The notes: generated by a model from the letters alone, not told the origin. Numbered from the stretch's first letter, positions 1-5,863 are shown. The stretch: 5,863 nucleotides of DNA from Akkermansiaceae bacterium (GCA_018676385.1 JABHEX010000342.1:1-5863); one strand, 5' to 3'. Numbers and translations are program-made.

Positions 1-1069
1 CCATGATTTTTTGTACTTCTTTGAGTGATGCCATGGTGGTGTCTCCGGGCGTAGTCATGGCGAGAGCGCCGTGGACACAGCCGTAGTTGACGGCTTGTTG
101 TGGGTCGTTTTCGGTGAGGAATCCGTAAATCAAACCAGAGGCAAAGCTATCGCCGCCGCCGACGCGGTCAAGGATTTCCAAGCCGGGAAACTGGATCGAC
201 TCGAAGAACTCGCCGTCGTGCCATGCGATGGCGCTCCAGTCGTTTACAGTGGCGGTTTTTACAGCGCGTAGAGTGGTGGCTGTTGCCTTGAAGTTGGGGA
301 ACTGTGATGTCGCGGTCTTGATCATGTTTTTGAATGCCTCGACAGGGATGTGAGAGATGTTTTCATCCACACCCTCGACCTCAAACCCGAGGCATGCGGT
401 AAAGTCCTCCTCGTTGCCAATCATGACATCAACGTATTGGGCGATCTCGCGGTTGACTTCCTGGCATTTTTCCAGTCCGCCGAAGTCTTTCCAGAGTGAC
501 GGGCGGTAGTTGAGGTCGTAGCTGACGATGGTGCCGTGTTTTTTGGCACACTTGACGGCTTCTAGAACGACGTCTGGTGTTGTTGCACTGAGGGCTGCGA
601 ATATGCCGCCAGTGTGGAACCATTGAGCGCCACGATTGCCGAAAATTTCCTCCCAATCGATATCGCCAACCGTGAGCTGGCTGGCTGCGGTGTTGCCACG
701 GTCGGGACAGCCAACGGCGCCACGGATGCCGAATCCACGTTCGGTGAAGTTCAGTCCATTGCGCACGGTGCGGCCGATGCCATCGTAGTCGACCCACTTG
801 ATGAGATCGGTATCGACGCCGCCTTGCATGATGAAGTCTTCGACTAAGCGCCCCACGGGGTTGTCGGCAAATGCTGTGATGACGGCGGTTTTTAACCCGA
901 AGCAGCGGCGTAGACCACGTGTGACGTTGTATTCGCCTCCGCCTTCCCATGCCTGAAACTGGCGGGTAGTGTGGGAGCGTCCCTCACCGGGATCGAGGCG
1001 GAGCATGACTTCGCCGAGCGAGACGCAGGCGTATTCACAGGAGTCGGATGGTTTGATATCGATAGACAT
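1..1069 (-). CDS. kdgK: 2-keto-3-deoxygluconate kinase (PfkB family), C-terminus cut by window edge
   Basis: Predicted to phosphorylate 2-keto-3-deoxygluconate to KDPG with ATP in the cytoplasm, the last step before the Entner-Doudoroff aldolase. The frame is open from an ATG at 1069 to the left edge (356 residues seen). Visible PfkB features are the N-terminal strand with GEVMLRL (residues 19-25), the sugar-binding GGGEYNVTRGL segment (43-53), DLNYRPSLW (185-193), GNEEDF (218-223), and the C-terminal signature DRVGGGDSFASG (301-312), where D307 is the expected catalytic base in the anion-hole loop. The last residues seen (MTTPGDTTMASLKEVQKIM) resemble the usual end of this family, so probably only about ten residues are missing. 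It is the most downstream gene seen in the operon, 42 bp after the Ldh_2-type gene. The leader has no Shine-Dalgarno and shares a 14-mer with the 2-hydroxyacid dehydrogenase gene. The PfkB assignment is firm. KDG as substrate is inferred from subfamily resemblance and from the uronate neighbours; another sugar or sugar acid is possible. Confidence 0.88.
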   Translation of the reverse strand, partial: MSIDIKPSDSCEYACVSLGEVMLRLDPGEGRSHTTRQFQAWEGGGEYNVTRGLRRCFGLKTAVITAFADNPVGRLVEDFIMQGGVDTDLIKWVDYDGIGRTVRNGLNFTERGFGIRGAVGCPDRGNTAASQLTVGDIDWEEIFGNRGAQWFHTGGIFAALSATTPDVVLEAVKCAKKHGTIVSYDLNYRPSLWKDFGGLEKCQEVNREIAQYVDVMIGNEEDFTACLGFEVEGVDENISHIPVEAFKNMIKTATSQFPNFKATATTLRAVKTATVNDWSAIAWHDGEFFESIQFPGLEILDRVGGGDSFASGLIYGFLTENDPQQAVNYGCVHGALAMTTPGDTTMASLKEVQKIM

Positions 1070-1079
1070 TGGAATTGGG

Positions 1080-1093
1080 TGTTATGTGTTAGG
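1080..1093 (-). repeat. Leader repeat copy B, upstream of the KDG kinase start
   Basis: On the minus strand this reads CCTAACACATAACA, ending exactly 10 nt before the kinase ATG. An identical 14-mer sits the same 10 nt before the ATG of the 2-hydroxyacid dehydrogenase gene (3207-3220). No GGAG- or AGGA-like Shine-Dalgarno is present between the preceding stop and the ATG. This suggests an unstructured, purine-poor translation-initiation leader, or a recently copied intergenic segment; the function is inferred. Confidence 0.5.
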
Positions 1094-1111
1094 TTTGATA
1101 ACTGTGGTTGA

Positions 1112-2200
1112 TTACTCAGACTTTAGGTCGTTGATGTCCCATGGCGATGTGCCGCATTCTGTGGCTATTTCATTAAAGGCATCAATTTCTGCGGCGGAGA
1201 AAAGCAGTCCGTCTGCTTGTTCAACCCGCTTTGCCCACTCGGCTTCGAGCTGGCCGGGGAGTAGGCAATTTTCGTTACCATGTCCGAGGATATCGTCGAT
1301 GACGGCTCTGACGTTTTCGATTTGGTTGCGCCCCTTAGCAAAAGCGCCGCCGGAAATGGCGTCTGGATGGATGACCTGGAAGTAGAATGCGGGTGTGCGT
1401 TTTTCTCCATCAGGAATTTCACGGCTGCGGATGGTGGGCAGGCTGCCACCGATAAATCCACCAACGATCTCATTGATCAGGCTGAGTCCGTAGCCTTTGT
1501 GAGCGCCGAAAGGCATGAGTGCATTGACCTCGTTCGCATCGGTGGTTGGATTCCCGTCTTTATCAACGGCGGCGTTGGGTGGCAGTGCCACGCCTTCGCG
1601 CTGGAATTGTTGCACGCGGCCCATGGCGATGACGGATGTTGCCCAGTCGATGACTATAGGAAATCCACAGGCGTCTGTCGTGGGGAATCCCCAGCTGTGT
1701 GGGTTAGTTCCCAGAGTGGGAAATTTGCCCATGAATGGAACGACTTCTGCGAGTGCAGCGGTGCAGTTTGTGTAGGCAATATAACCGCGTTTTGCGGCTT
1801 CCATGACGTAACCTCCGCCCCAGAGGTAGTGAAAGGCGTTGTCGACGGAGACTTGGCCGATGCCGAATTGATCAGCGAGTTCTATGGCTTTATCGATGGC
1901 ATCGTAAGCGGTGGCTTGGCCGAGTTTTTTGTTAGCATTCCAGATTTCACTGGCGGCGAATCTAGAATCTATTTTTTCGATTTGAGCAGCTGGTGTGCAG
2001 CCACCGGCGGCTGAGCCGAACAGGTGGTCGAGGTGTAGTGCCTTGATTGCATTGTGGGTGCGGATGCCGTGCTGGGCAGCTAAGTCTGAGAACCGTGCTG
2101 CCTTAGCAGATTCCTCAGCCGTGTAGCCGCGGTGTTGGTAGGCTTTGCGAACCAGATCGTTGTGCTGGGCAAAGGGGACGACGTAGAATTGTTCGGACAT
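1112..2200 (-). CDS. Ldh_2-family NAD(P)-dependent 2-hydroxyacid / 2-keto acid oxidoreductase
   Basis: This 362-residue protein belongs to the malate/L-lactate/ureidoglycolate dehydrogenase family (Ldh_2), which includes YiaK (2,3-diketogulonate reductase), AllD and ComC. These enzymes use NAD(P)H through a non-Rossmann fold. Visible motifs are AQHGIRTHN (42-50), in which H44 is the expected catalytic histidine (the position known in YiaK); H124 in the conserved NAFHYLWGGGY stretch; GTNPHSWGFP (164-173); and the family signature MPFGAHKGYGLSL (229-241). Length is normal and no signal peptide is seen, so it should be cytoplasmic. The ATG at 2200 follows the stop of the 2-hydroxyacid dehydrogenase gene by 18 bp, which suggests co-translation within the operon. 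Substrate cannot be read from sequence. Candidates inferred from context are a keto-sugar acid such as a diketogulonate-like compound, or a shared 2-hydroxyacid handled together with the neighbouring dehydrogenase. It is not a step of the classical glucuronate pathway. Family confidence is high, substrate confidence low. Confidence 0.9.
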   Translation of the reverse strand: MSEQFYVVPFAQHNDLVRKAYQHRGYTAEESAKAARFSDLAAQHGIRTHNAIKALHLDHLFGSAAGGCTPAAQIEKIDSRFAASEIWNANKKLGQATAYDAIDKAIELADQFGIGQVSVDNAFHYLWGGGYVMEAAKRGYIAYTNCTAALAEVVPFMGKFPTLGTNPHSWGFPTTDACGFPIVIDWATSVIAMGRVQQFQREGVALPPNAAVDKDGNPTTDANEVNALMPFGAHKGYGLSLINEIVGGFIGGSLPTIRSREIPDGEKRTPAFYFQVIHPDAISGGAFAKGRNQIENVRAVIDDILGHGNENCLLPGQLEAEWAKRVEQADGLLFSAAEIDAFNEIATECGTSPWDINDLKSE

Positions 2201-2218
2201 GAAATTGTTGGTAGGAAA

Positions 2219-3196
2219 TTAGATGAGTGCTGCGGGGGGCTCGACGTCGTTGACTTGAGCAACTGCTTTTTCTCCCTTGAGTAGGTTAACGAGATTTTGT
2301 GTCGCCATGCCAGCTTGGCGTTGCACGCTTTCGAATGTGCGTGAGCCGACGTGGGGGGTGAGGAGGCAATTTTTTGCGGTTCGCAGTGGGTGGTCTTCTG
2401 ATGGTGGTTCCTCATCGAGGACATCTGCACCGTAGCCGGCGATTGTTTCGTTTTCTAATGCGGCAACAACATCAGCGGTGTTGATCAGTTCACCACGACC
2501 GCAGTTGATGAGGATGGCGCTGTCTTTCATCAGGGCGATGGAGTTGGAGTTGATCATTTCGTTTGTCTCATCGGTGAGGTTGGTGTGCAGGGAGACGATG
2601 TCGCATGCTTTCAACAGATCGTCGACATTGGAAGCGCGTTTGACGTTGTGCTCCGATGCGAATGATTCGTCCCAGTAGACGTCGTATCCGAGGCAATTCA
2701 TGCCAAAGGCGTTGGCGCGGATGGCGACTTCTTTACCTATGCGACCAAGTCCGATGATGCCGATGGTTTTACCCATGATCTCGTGACCTGTCATGCGCTT
2801 CCACCCTCCTGAGGTGATAGTATTGGTTTGCTCGATAAGGTTTTTATTGAGTGAGAGCATGAGCATGAAGACGTGCTCAGCCACGGTGGTGTGGTTTACT
2901 CCTGGGCAGAAGCTCACAGGGATGTTTTTCTCGGTAGCATAGGCGACGTCGATTTTATCCACGCCGATGCCGTATTTGGCGATGACCTTGAGCTTGGGTA
3001 GGGACTTATCGATCACGGCTTGGGTGATTTCATCGTCGCCACAGAGGAAGGCATCAATGTCGCCGGCAAGTTCTAACATGCGTGACTCGGGAAGTGGGCC
3101 GCGTTCGCGAATGATTTCTGCTCCGGTGCTTTCGAGGAGTGCGTGGTGGTCTCCCGGGCAGTCCTGATAGGATGTGGTGGTGAGTAGTATTTTCAT
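2219..3196 (-). CDS. D-isomer-specific 2-hydroxyacid dehydrogenase (phosphoglycerate dehydrogenase-like)
   Basis: This 325-residue NAD-dependent dehydrogenase belongs to the D-2-hydroxyacid dehydrogenase superfamily. An N-terminal substrate domain has the conserved KYGIGVDKID (74-83) and the linker-side NHTTVAEHVF (101-110). The Rossmann domain opens with GLGRIG (149-154), and D172 at the end of the next strand favours NAD over NADP. The catalytic triad is seen as R234 (in NCGRGE), E263 (in DVLDEEPP) and H282 (in TPHVGS). There is no C-terminal ACT regulatory domain, and the protein is much shorter than E. coli SerA, so serine biosynthesis is an unlikely main role here. The ATG at 3196 lies 12 bp after the uxaC stop, and the leader 14-mer overlaps that stop. 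Sitting between uxaC and the Ldh_2-type gene, it probably acts on a keto or hydroxy acid linked to uronate breakdown; the exact substrate is unknown. Annotation pipelines would likely call it phosphoglycerate dehydrogenase, which overstates what is known. Confidence 0.9.
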   Translation of the reverse strand: MKILLTTTSYQDCPGDHHALLESTGAEIIRERGPLPESRMLELAGDIDAFLCGDDEITQAVIDKSLPKLKVIAKYGIGVDKIDVAYATEKNIPVSFCPGVNHTTVAEHVFMLMLSLNKNLIEQTNTITSGGWKRMTGHEIMGKTIGIIGLGRIGKEVAIRANAFGMNCLGYDVYWDESFASEHNVKRASNVDDLLKACDIVSLHTNLTDETNEMINSNSIALMKDSAILINCGRGELINTADVVAALENETIAGYGADVLDEEPPSEDHPLRTAKNCLLTPHVGSRTFESVQRQAGMATQNLVNLLKGEKAVAQVNDVEPPAALI

Positions 3197-3206
3197 GGTG
3201 TTGAGT

Positions 3207-3220
3207 TGTTATGTGTTAGG
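3207..3220 (-). repeat. Leader repeat copy A, overlapping the uxaC stop
   Basis: The minus strand reads CCTAACACATAACA, identical to the copy at 1080-1093 and also ending 10 nt before an ATG (3196). Its TAA at 3211-3209 is the uxaC stop codon, so here the repeat is part of the uxaC C-terminal coding end as well as the leader of the next gene. It contains no Shine-Dalgarno. Its role as a translation-initiation leader is inferred. Confidence 0.5.
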
Positions 3221-4618
3221 AAATTGAAAATAGTTTTGCGCGTTTTTAAAACAGATGCCTTCGACGAGGGAGTCGAGCAGGTTGTTGTCGTTGGGAATTA
3301 ACCCGGACTCGACTTCTTTGCCGATGATTCCGCAGAGCAGTCGGCGGAAGTATTCGTGGCGTGGGAAGCTGAGGAAGCTGCGTGAGTCGGTGAGCATGCC
3401 AACGAACTTGGAGAGCAGGCCGACGCTGGAAAGCACGTTGATTTGGGTATGCATGCCGTCGAGTGTATCGATGTGCCACCAGCCTGATCCGAGCTGCATT
3501 TTCCCTGGTGTTGAACCATCTTGGTAGCTGCCCATGAGTGTGGCAAGCGGGTAGAGCATAGCGGGGTTGATGTGGTAGAAAATGGTTTTTGGTAGTGCGT
3601 CATCGATGGCGAGGCTATCGAGGTAGGATGCCATTTTGCGGATGATTGGTTCATCTAGCATGGAGTCGTAGCCGGTATCGGGGCCGAGCTGATTGAACAT
3701 GCGGGTGTTGTTGTTACGGATCGGTCCGATGTGTAGTTGCATGGTCCAGTTGCGTGCGGCATTCCATCGTGCGACGTGCTGCATGATGTAGGTCATCCAT
3801 TGTTCTGCTTCGTCGGCGTTGACGGATTCCTCCGCGCGAAGCTTGCTGAAAATGTGATCCGCTTGGCTGTCTGAACATGGGATAAACGGGCAGCCTTCAA
3901 GTCCGTGATCGGAAAGTCGGCATCCAGTTGCATGGAAAAAATCGTGACGTGATTTGAGGGATGTTAGAAAATCCGTGGCGGAGGTGATGGAGGTGCTGGC
4001 TACCTCTGCTAGCTGGTCGGTCCATGTGTTCCATGCCATGACATCAGCGGTGAGCATCGCTTTGTCGGGTCGGAACGTCGGGAACATTTTTGTTTGATGC
4101 CCAGACTTTGAAAAAGCGATATGGTGCTCAAGTGAGTCGATAGGGTCATCCGTGGTGCCGATGGCGCGGATGTCGAATTCTTTGCAAATGGACTGTGTAG
4201 TAAAGCTATCGCTGGTGATTTTTGCGTTGGCAATTTCCCAGATCTCATCCGCTGTGTCGGGGCTTAGGACGAGGTCGGTATCGAAGTAGCGCTTTAGTTC
4301 CAGATGTGTCCAATGGTGCAGTGGATTCCTAACTGTCTGTGGGATGGTGCGTGCCCAGGCGTCGAACTTTTCTTTTGGATTGGTATCTTTTCCGGTCACC
4401 AGATGTTCTGGCTCACCCGCGGCTCGCATGGCGCGCCATTTGTAGTGGTCGCCGCCGAGCCACATCTCGGCGAGGTTGGAGAAGCCGACGTTTTCTGCTA
4501 CTTCCTCAGGAGGTAGGTGGCAGTGGTAATCCATGATTGGCTGAGATGCAGCTACTTCGTGGTAGAGACGCTCCGCCGTTTTGTTTGGGAGGAGGAAGTT
4601 GTCGTGCAGGTAAGACAT
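3209..4618 (-). CDS. uxaC: Glucuronate (uronate) isomerase UxaC
   Basis: UxaC interconverts D-glucuronate and D-fructuronate (and D-galacturonate and D-tagaturonate), the entry step of hexuronate catabolism in the cytoplasm. The 469 residues match the usual length (about 470). The amidohydrolase-like TIM barrel shows the metal-binding HxH motif DYHCHLPP with H32 and H34, the conserved LGGDHYKWRAMR (54-65), GTTDDPIDSLEHH (154-166), GCRLSDHGLE (232-241), LHIGPIRNNNTRMF (295-308), and the C-terminal LTDSRSFLSFPRHEYFRRLLC (409-429). These are hallmarks of UxaC rather than of other amidohydrolases. The ATG at 4618 begins the typical MSYLHDNFLL N-terminus. It lies 80 bp after the SDR stop, the widest gap in the operon, and that gap carries a palindrome and AT-rich repeats. 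No Shine-Dalgarno is present. Nothing in the coding region looks broken. Which uronate is the natural substrate is not visible, but the SDR of mannonate oxidoreductase type favours glucuronate. Confidence 0.97.
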   Translation of the reverse strand: MSYLHDNFLLPNKTAERLYHEVAASQPIMDYHCHLPPEEVAENVGFSNLAEMWLGGDHYKWRAMRAAGEPEHLVTGKDTNPKEKFDAWARTIPQTVRNPLHHWTHLELKRYFDTDLVLSPDTADEIWEIANAKITSDSFTTQSICKEFDIRAIGTTDDPIDSLEHHIAFSKSGHQTKMFPTFRPDKAMLTADVMAWNTWTDQLAEVASTSITSATDFLTSLKSRHDFFHATGCRLSDHGLEGCPFIPCSDSQADHIFSKLRAEESVNADEAEQWMTYIMQHVARWNAARNWTMQLHIGPIRNNNTRMFNQLGPDTGYDSMLDEPIIRKMASYLDSLAIDDALPKTIFYHINPAMLYPLATLMGSYQDGSTPGKMQLGSGWWHIDTLDGMHTQINVLSSVGLLSKFVGMLTDSRSFLSFPRHEYFRRLLCGIIGKEVESGLIPNDNNLLDSLVEGICFKNAQNYFQFPNT

Positions 4619-4630
4619 GGTGTGATTACG

Positions 4631-4658
4631 AATTAGAAATTGAGCATTAGGAATTCTT
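4631..4658. repeat. Degenerate 14-nt tandem repeat, ATTAG(A/G)AATT core, in the uxaC leader
   Basis: Two adjacent 14-nt units, 4631-4644 and 4645-4658, share the core ATTAG(A/G)AATT and agree at about 10 of 14 positions. Related TAGGAA-type stretches also occur in the leaders at 2212-2217 and 3217-3222. The segment lies just upstream of the uxaC start and is AT-rich and free of Shine-Dalgarno. It may serve as an unstructured leader or be the remnant of a dispersed intergenic repeat; the evidence is only what is seen here. Confidence 0.4.
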
Positions 4659-4669
4659 AGGTTGTGGCC

Positions 4670-4690
4670 GGTCGTCTCGGCGAAACGACC
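4670..4690. repeat. REP-like palindrome between the SDR gene and uxaC
   Basis: This is a 21-nt imperfect inverted repeat: GGTCGT (4670-4675) pairs with ACGACC (4685-4690), followed inward by one mismatch, two more pairs and a 3-nt loop. It begins 8 nt after the SDR stop in the transcript. In the minus-strand RNA no U-tract follows the stem, so it is not a standard intrinsic terminator. It is more GC-rich than the flanking gap. It could be a REP-type dispersed element or an mRNA processing or stabilising hairpin that lowers or separates expression of the downstream genes. A single copy is seen in this window. Confidence 0.5.
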
Positions 4691-4698
4691 CTACCAAA

Positions 4699-5484
4699 TT
4701 AAATGGTCATCGAGGCGTAGCCGCCATCGACGACGATTTCGGCGCCGTTCATGAAGCTGGAGGCATCGCTGGCTAATAAGAGGGTGGCGCCGACGAGTTC
4801 ATCGGGTTCGCCGAAGCGGTTTGCTGGGGTGTGGCCCATGATGCTGGCGACGCGTTCAGGGTTGAGGACTTTTTTATTTTGCTCGGCGGGAAAGAACCCG
4901 GGAACAATGGTATTGACCCTGACTCCTTGCTCGGCCCACTCGCGGGCGAGGTTTTTGGAAAGGTTGTGAACGGCGGCTTTGGTAGCGGAGTATGTAAAGA
5001 CGCGTGAGAGTGGAATGACGCCACTCATTGAGCCGATGTTAATGATGCTGCCACCATCATTGCGGTCGACGAGGTATTTGCCGAATACCTGGGAGGCGAA
5101 CAGGACAGCTTTGAGGTTGGTTTTGAGGATGCTATCGAATTCATCTTCCTCGATGTCGAAGATTGGGGTGGGGGAGTTGATTCCTGCGCCGTTGACGAGG
5201 ATATCTACTTTCCCAGATTTTTCTAATACGCTGGCGAGAAGTTGTTCGATGGATGCTTTGGAGTTTACGTCGACTTGTTCAAAGTAGGCTTTTCCGCCAG
5301 CGGCATGGATAGTTTTGAGGCGTTCCTTGGCTTTTTCCTCACTGCGGCCTACGAGGATGGTTTCAGCGCCGGCAGCGGCGAGTGCTTCTGCCATGGTTCC
5401 ACATAAAACACCGGTTCCGCCAATGACTACGGCGACTTTGCCCTCCAGCCCGAAGATGGAGTTGAGATATTCTGATCTGATCAC
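4699..5484 (-). CDS. uxuB: SDR-family D-mannonate oxidoreductase (fructuronate reductase, YjmF/UxuB-like)
   Basis: Predicted to reduce D-fructuronate to D-mannonate with NAD(P)H, the step after UxaC. At 261 residues it is a classical short-chain dehydrogenase, not the long-chain type of E. coli UxuB. It resembles the Bacillus YjmF type, recognised by the cofactor loop GGTGVLCGTMA (22-32) and the C-terminal stretch PGFFPAEQN (195-203) followed by HTPANRFGEPDEL (218-230). Other SDR features are D72, NGAG (98-101), N123, S152, and the catalytic Y165 and K169 (YSATK). The protein ends in the common VVDGGYASMTI. The start is GTG at 5484: an in-frame TGA lies two codons upstream and no ATG precedes the Rossmann strand, so GTG is the only reasonable start. 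No Shine-Dalgarno is visible. It is the first gene of the operon, divergent from the AraC-type gene. Alternatives are a gluconate 5-dehydrogenase- or KduD-like SDR or a DEH reductase; the PGFF/EQN and HTP motifs favour mannonate oxidoreductase. Confidence 0.8.
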   Translation of the reverse strand: MIRSEYLNSIFGLEGKVAVVIGGTGVLCGTMAEALAAAGAETILVGRSEEKAKERLKTIHAAGGKAYFEQVDVNSKASIEQLLASVLEKSGKVDILVNGAGINSPTPIFDIEEDEFDSILKTNLKAVLFASQVFGKYLVDRNDGGSIINIGSMSGVIPLSRVFTYSATKAAVHNLSKNLAREWAEQGVRVNTIVPGFFPAEQNKKVLNPERVASIMGHTPANRFGEPDELVGATLLLASDASSFMNGAEIVVDGGYASMTI

Positions 5485-5604
5485 GAATCATTAATAGCAA
5501 AACACGATTACTGATAAAATGGATTGCATCATCATGTATTTGCATTATTTCATCATTGTGTGAGTGGGTCTCAATCCATAACTGCCTCGGGATTTGACGG
5601 TGTC
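5485..5604. promoter_or_regulatory. Divergent control region between the uronate operon and the AraC-type gene
   Basis: This AT-rich stretch separates two divergent genes and must hold the promoters of both unless the regulator starts at the upstream GTG. Candidate operator repeats lie within it: TTGCATCAT (5524-5532) and TTGCATTAT (5540-5548), 16 bp apart, and TCATCAT at 5529-5535 and 5550-5556, 21 bp apart. Spacing near two helical turns in direct orientation is typical of AraC-family binding sites. A TATTAA sequence on the minus strand (5496-5491) could be a -10 element for the operon, but it would place the transcript start almost at the GTG, and no good -35 is seen. Function is inferred from position and repeats. 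Confidence 0.45.
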
Positions 5605-5863
5605 ATGCTGGTTGATCGTCCGTGGTTTCCTTACCTGTGCACGGAAGTCGAGCACTGGAGGTGGGAGACGCGTGACCAGCCACACTATAATTTTTGGGTG
5701 GCGATTGCTGGTGAAGGATATCTGAGCTGTGATGGTCAGATGTATCCGGTCAAACCGGGCAGTTTTTTTGTCTTTTCTCCCGGGCAGGAGATTTCTGCAG
5801 CGCACTATTCTGGGCCTCGAATCACGCGGTTTTCGGCGCATTTTTTACCGATGCATAACGGCG
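5605..5863 (+). CDS. AraC-family transcriptional regulator, N-terminal sensor domain only (cut by right edge)
   Basis: The frame is open to the window end and gives 86 residues from the ATG at 5605. The sequence looks like the cupin-fold ligand-binding arm of AraC/XylS regulators (AraC_binding type): a tryptophan-rich start (EVEHWRWETRDQPHYNFWV, residues 14-32), then IAGEGYLSCDGQMYPVKPGSFFVFSPGQ, a typical strand-turn-strand with PGSFFVFSPGQ (51-61). The DNA-binding helix-turn-helix domain would lie beyond the edge and is not seen. The frame is also open upstream, and a GTG at 5560 would add 15 residues; neither start has a good Shine-Dalgarno, so the start is uncertain. Divergent orientation from the operon suggests it is the local activator, sensing a uronate or an intermediate. 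Without the C-terminal domain, another cupin-containing protein cannot be fully excluded. Confidence 0.7.
   Translation, partial: MLVDRPWFPYLCTEVEHWRWETRDQPHYNFWVAIAGEGYLSCDGQMYPVKPGSFFVFSPGQEISAAHYSGPRITRFSAHFLPMHNG

Noticed and set aside
429..950. A 173-codon open frame on the minus strand
   Set aside because: It overlaps the KDG kinase in another frame on the same strand and its translation is arginine- and histidine-rich low-complexity; the kinase frame carries all PfkB motifs.
1280..2014. A 244-codon open frame on the plus strand
   Set aside because: It lies fully antisense to the Ldh_2-family gene, whose family motifs are clear. The plus-strand translation shows no recognisable domain, so it is a shadow of codon bias.
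2219..3196. Calling the 2-hydroxyacid dehydrogenase serA
   Set aside because: It lacks a C-terminal ACT domain, is only 325 residues long, and sits in a uronate operon; only the superfamily is supported.
4670..4690. Intrinsic terminator after the SDR gene
   Set aside because: A stem is present, but no run of U follows it on the minus-strand RNA, and the genes on both sides belong to the same pathway. Kept as a palindromic repeat instead.
5485..5491. Frameshift or mis-start at the SDR N-terminus, because an out-of-frame ATG lies 7 nt upstream of the GTG
   Set aside because: The GTG frame gives an N-terminus of normal length before the Rossmann strand, and the ATG frame loses SDR similarity within the first codons, so no frameshift needs to be assumed.
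1..5863. tRNA, rRNA, CRISPR array, insertion sequence or riboswitch
   Set aside because: Nearly all sequence is protein-coding, the gaps are short, and no regular repeat-spacer pattern, transposase, terminal inverted repeats or RNA-gene signature was seen.

Overview
The window carries five consecutive genes on the minus strand, read from right to left, plus the start of one divergent gene at the right end. Together they look like a hexuronate (glucuronate-type) catabolic operon with its own AraC-family regulator. In transcription order the operon is: an SDR-type fructuronate reductase (5484-4699), glucuronate isomerase UxaC (4618-3209), a D-isomer-specific 2-hydroxyacid dehydrogenase (3196-2219), an Ldh_2-family (malate/L-lactate type) dehydrogenase (2200-1112), and a PfkB-family 2-keto-3-deoxygluconate kinase (1069 to the left edge, only its extreme C-terminus missing). 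No gap reaches 300 bases. The largest gap inside the operon is 80 bp, the others are 12, 18 and 42 bp, so co-transcription is likely.

How the genes work together: UxaC converts D-glucuronate to D-fructuronate, the SDR reduces fructuronate to D-mannonate, and the kinase phosphorylates 2-keto-3-deoxygluconate (KDG) to KDPG for the Entner-Doudoroff aldolase. The step joining mannonate to KDG (mannonate dehydratase, UxuA) and the KDPG aldolase are not in the window; they may lie beyond either edge. The two middle dehydrogenases come from unrelated folds, both known to act on 2-keto/2-hydroxy acids. They are not part of the classical Ashwell pathway. They may process a further sugar acid or interconvert a hydroxyacid through its keto form. 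This is the least explained part of the locus.

Regulation: the gene at the right edge encodes the cupin-like N-terminal sensor domain of an AraC-type activator. It is divergent from the operon across a short AT-rich region that holds direct repeats. It is the obvious candidate regulator of the operon.

Organism: base composition is moderate. None of the five operon genes has a Shine-Dalgarno sequence; their leaders are rich in A, C and T, and two of them share an identical 14-mer at the same distance from the start codon. The protein subfamilies (this KDG kinase type, UxaC, the YjmF-like SDR) and the purine-poor leaders suggest a Verrucomicrobiota-like (PVC group) or possibly Bacteroidota-like polysaccharide degrader. 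That assignment is inference from recollection of families, not from a database search. I found no clearly novel system. The leader repeat, the palindrome with AT-rich repeats upstream of uxaC, and the two orphan dehydrogenases are the points worth a second look.
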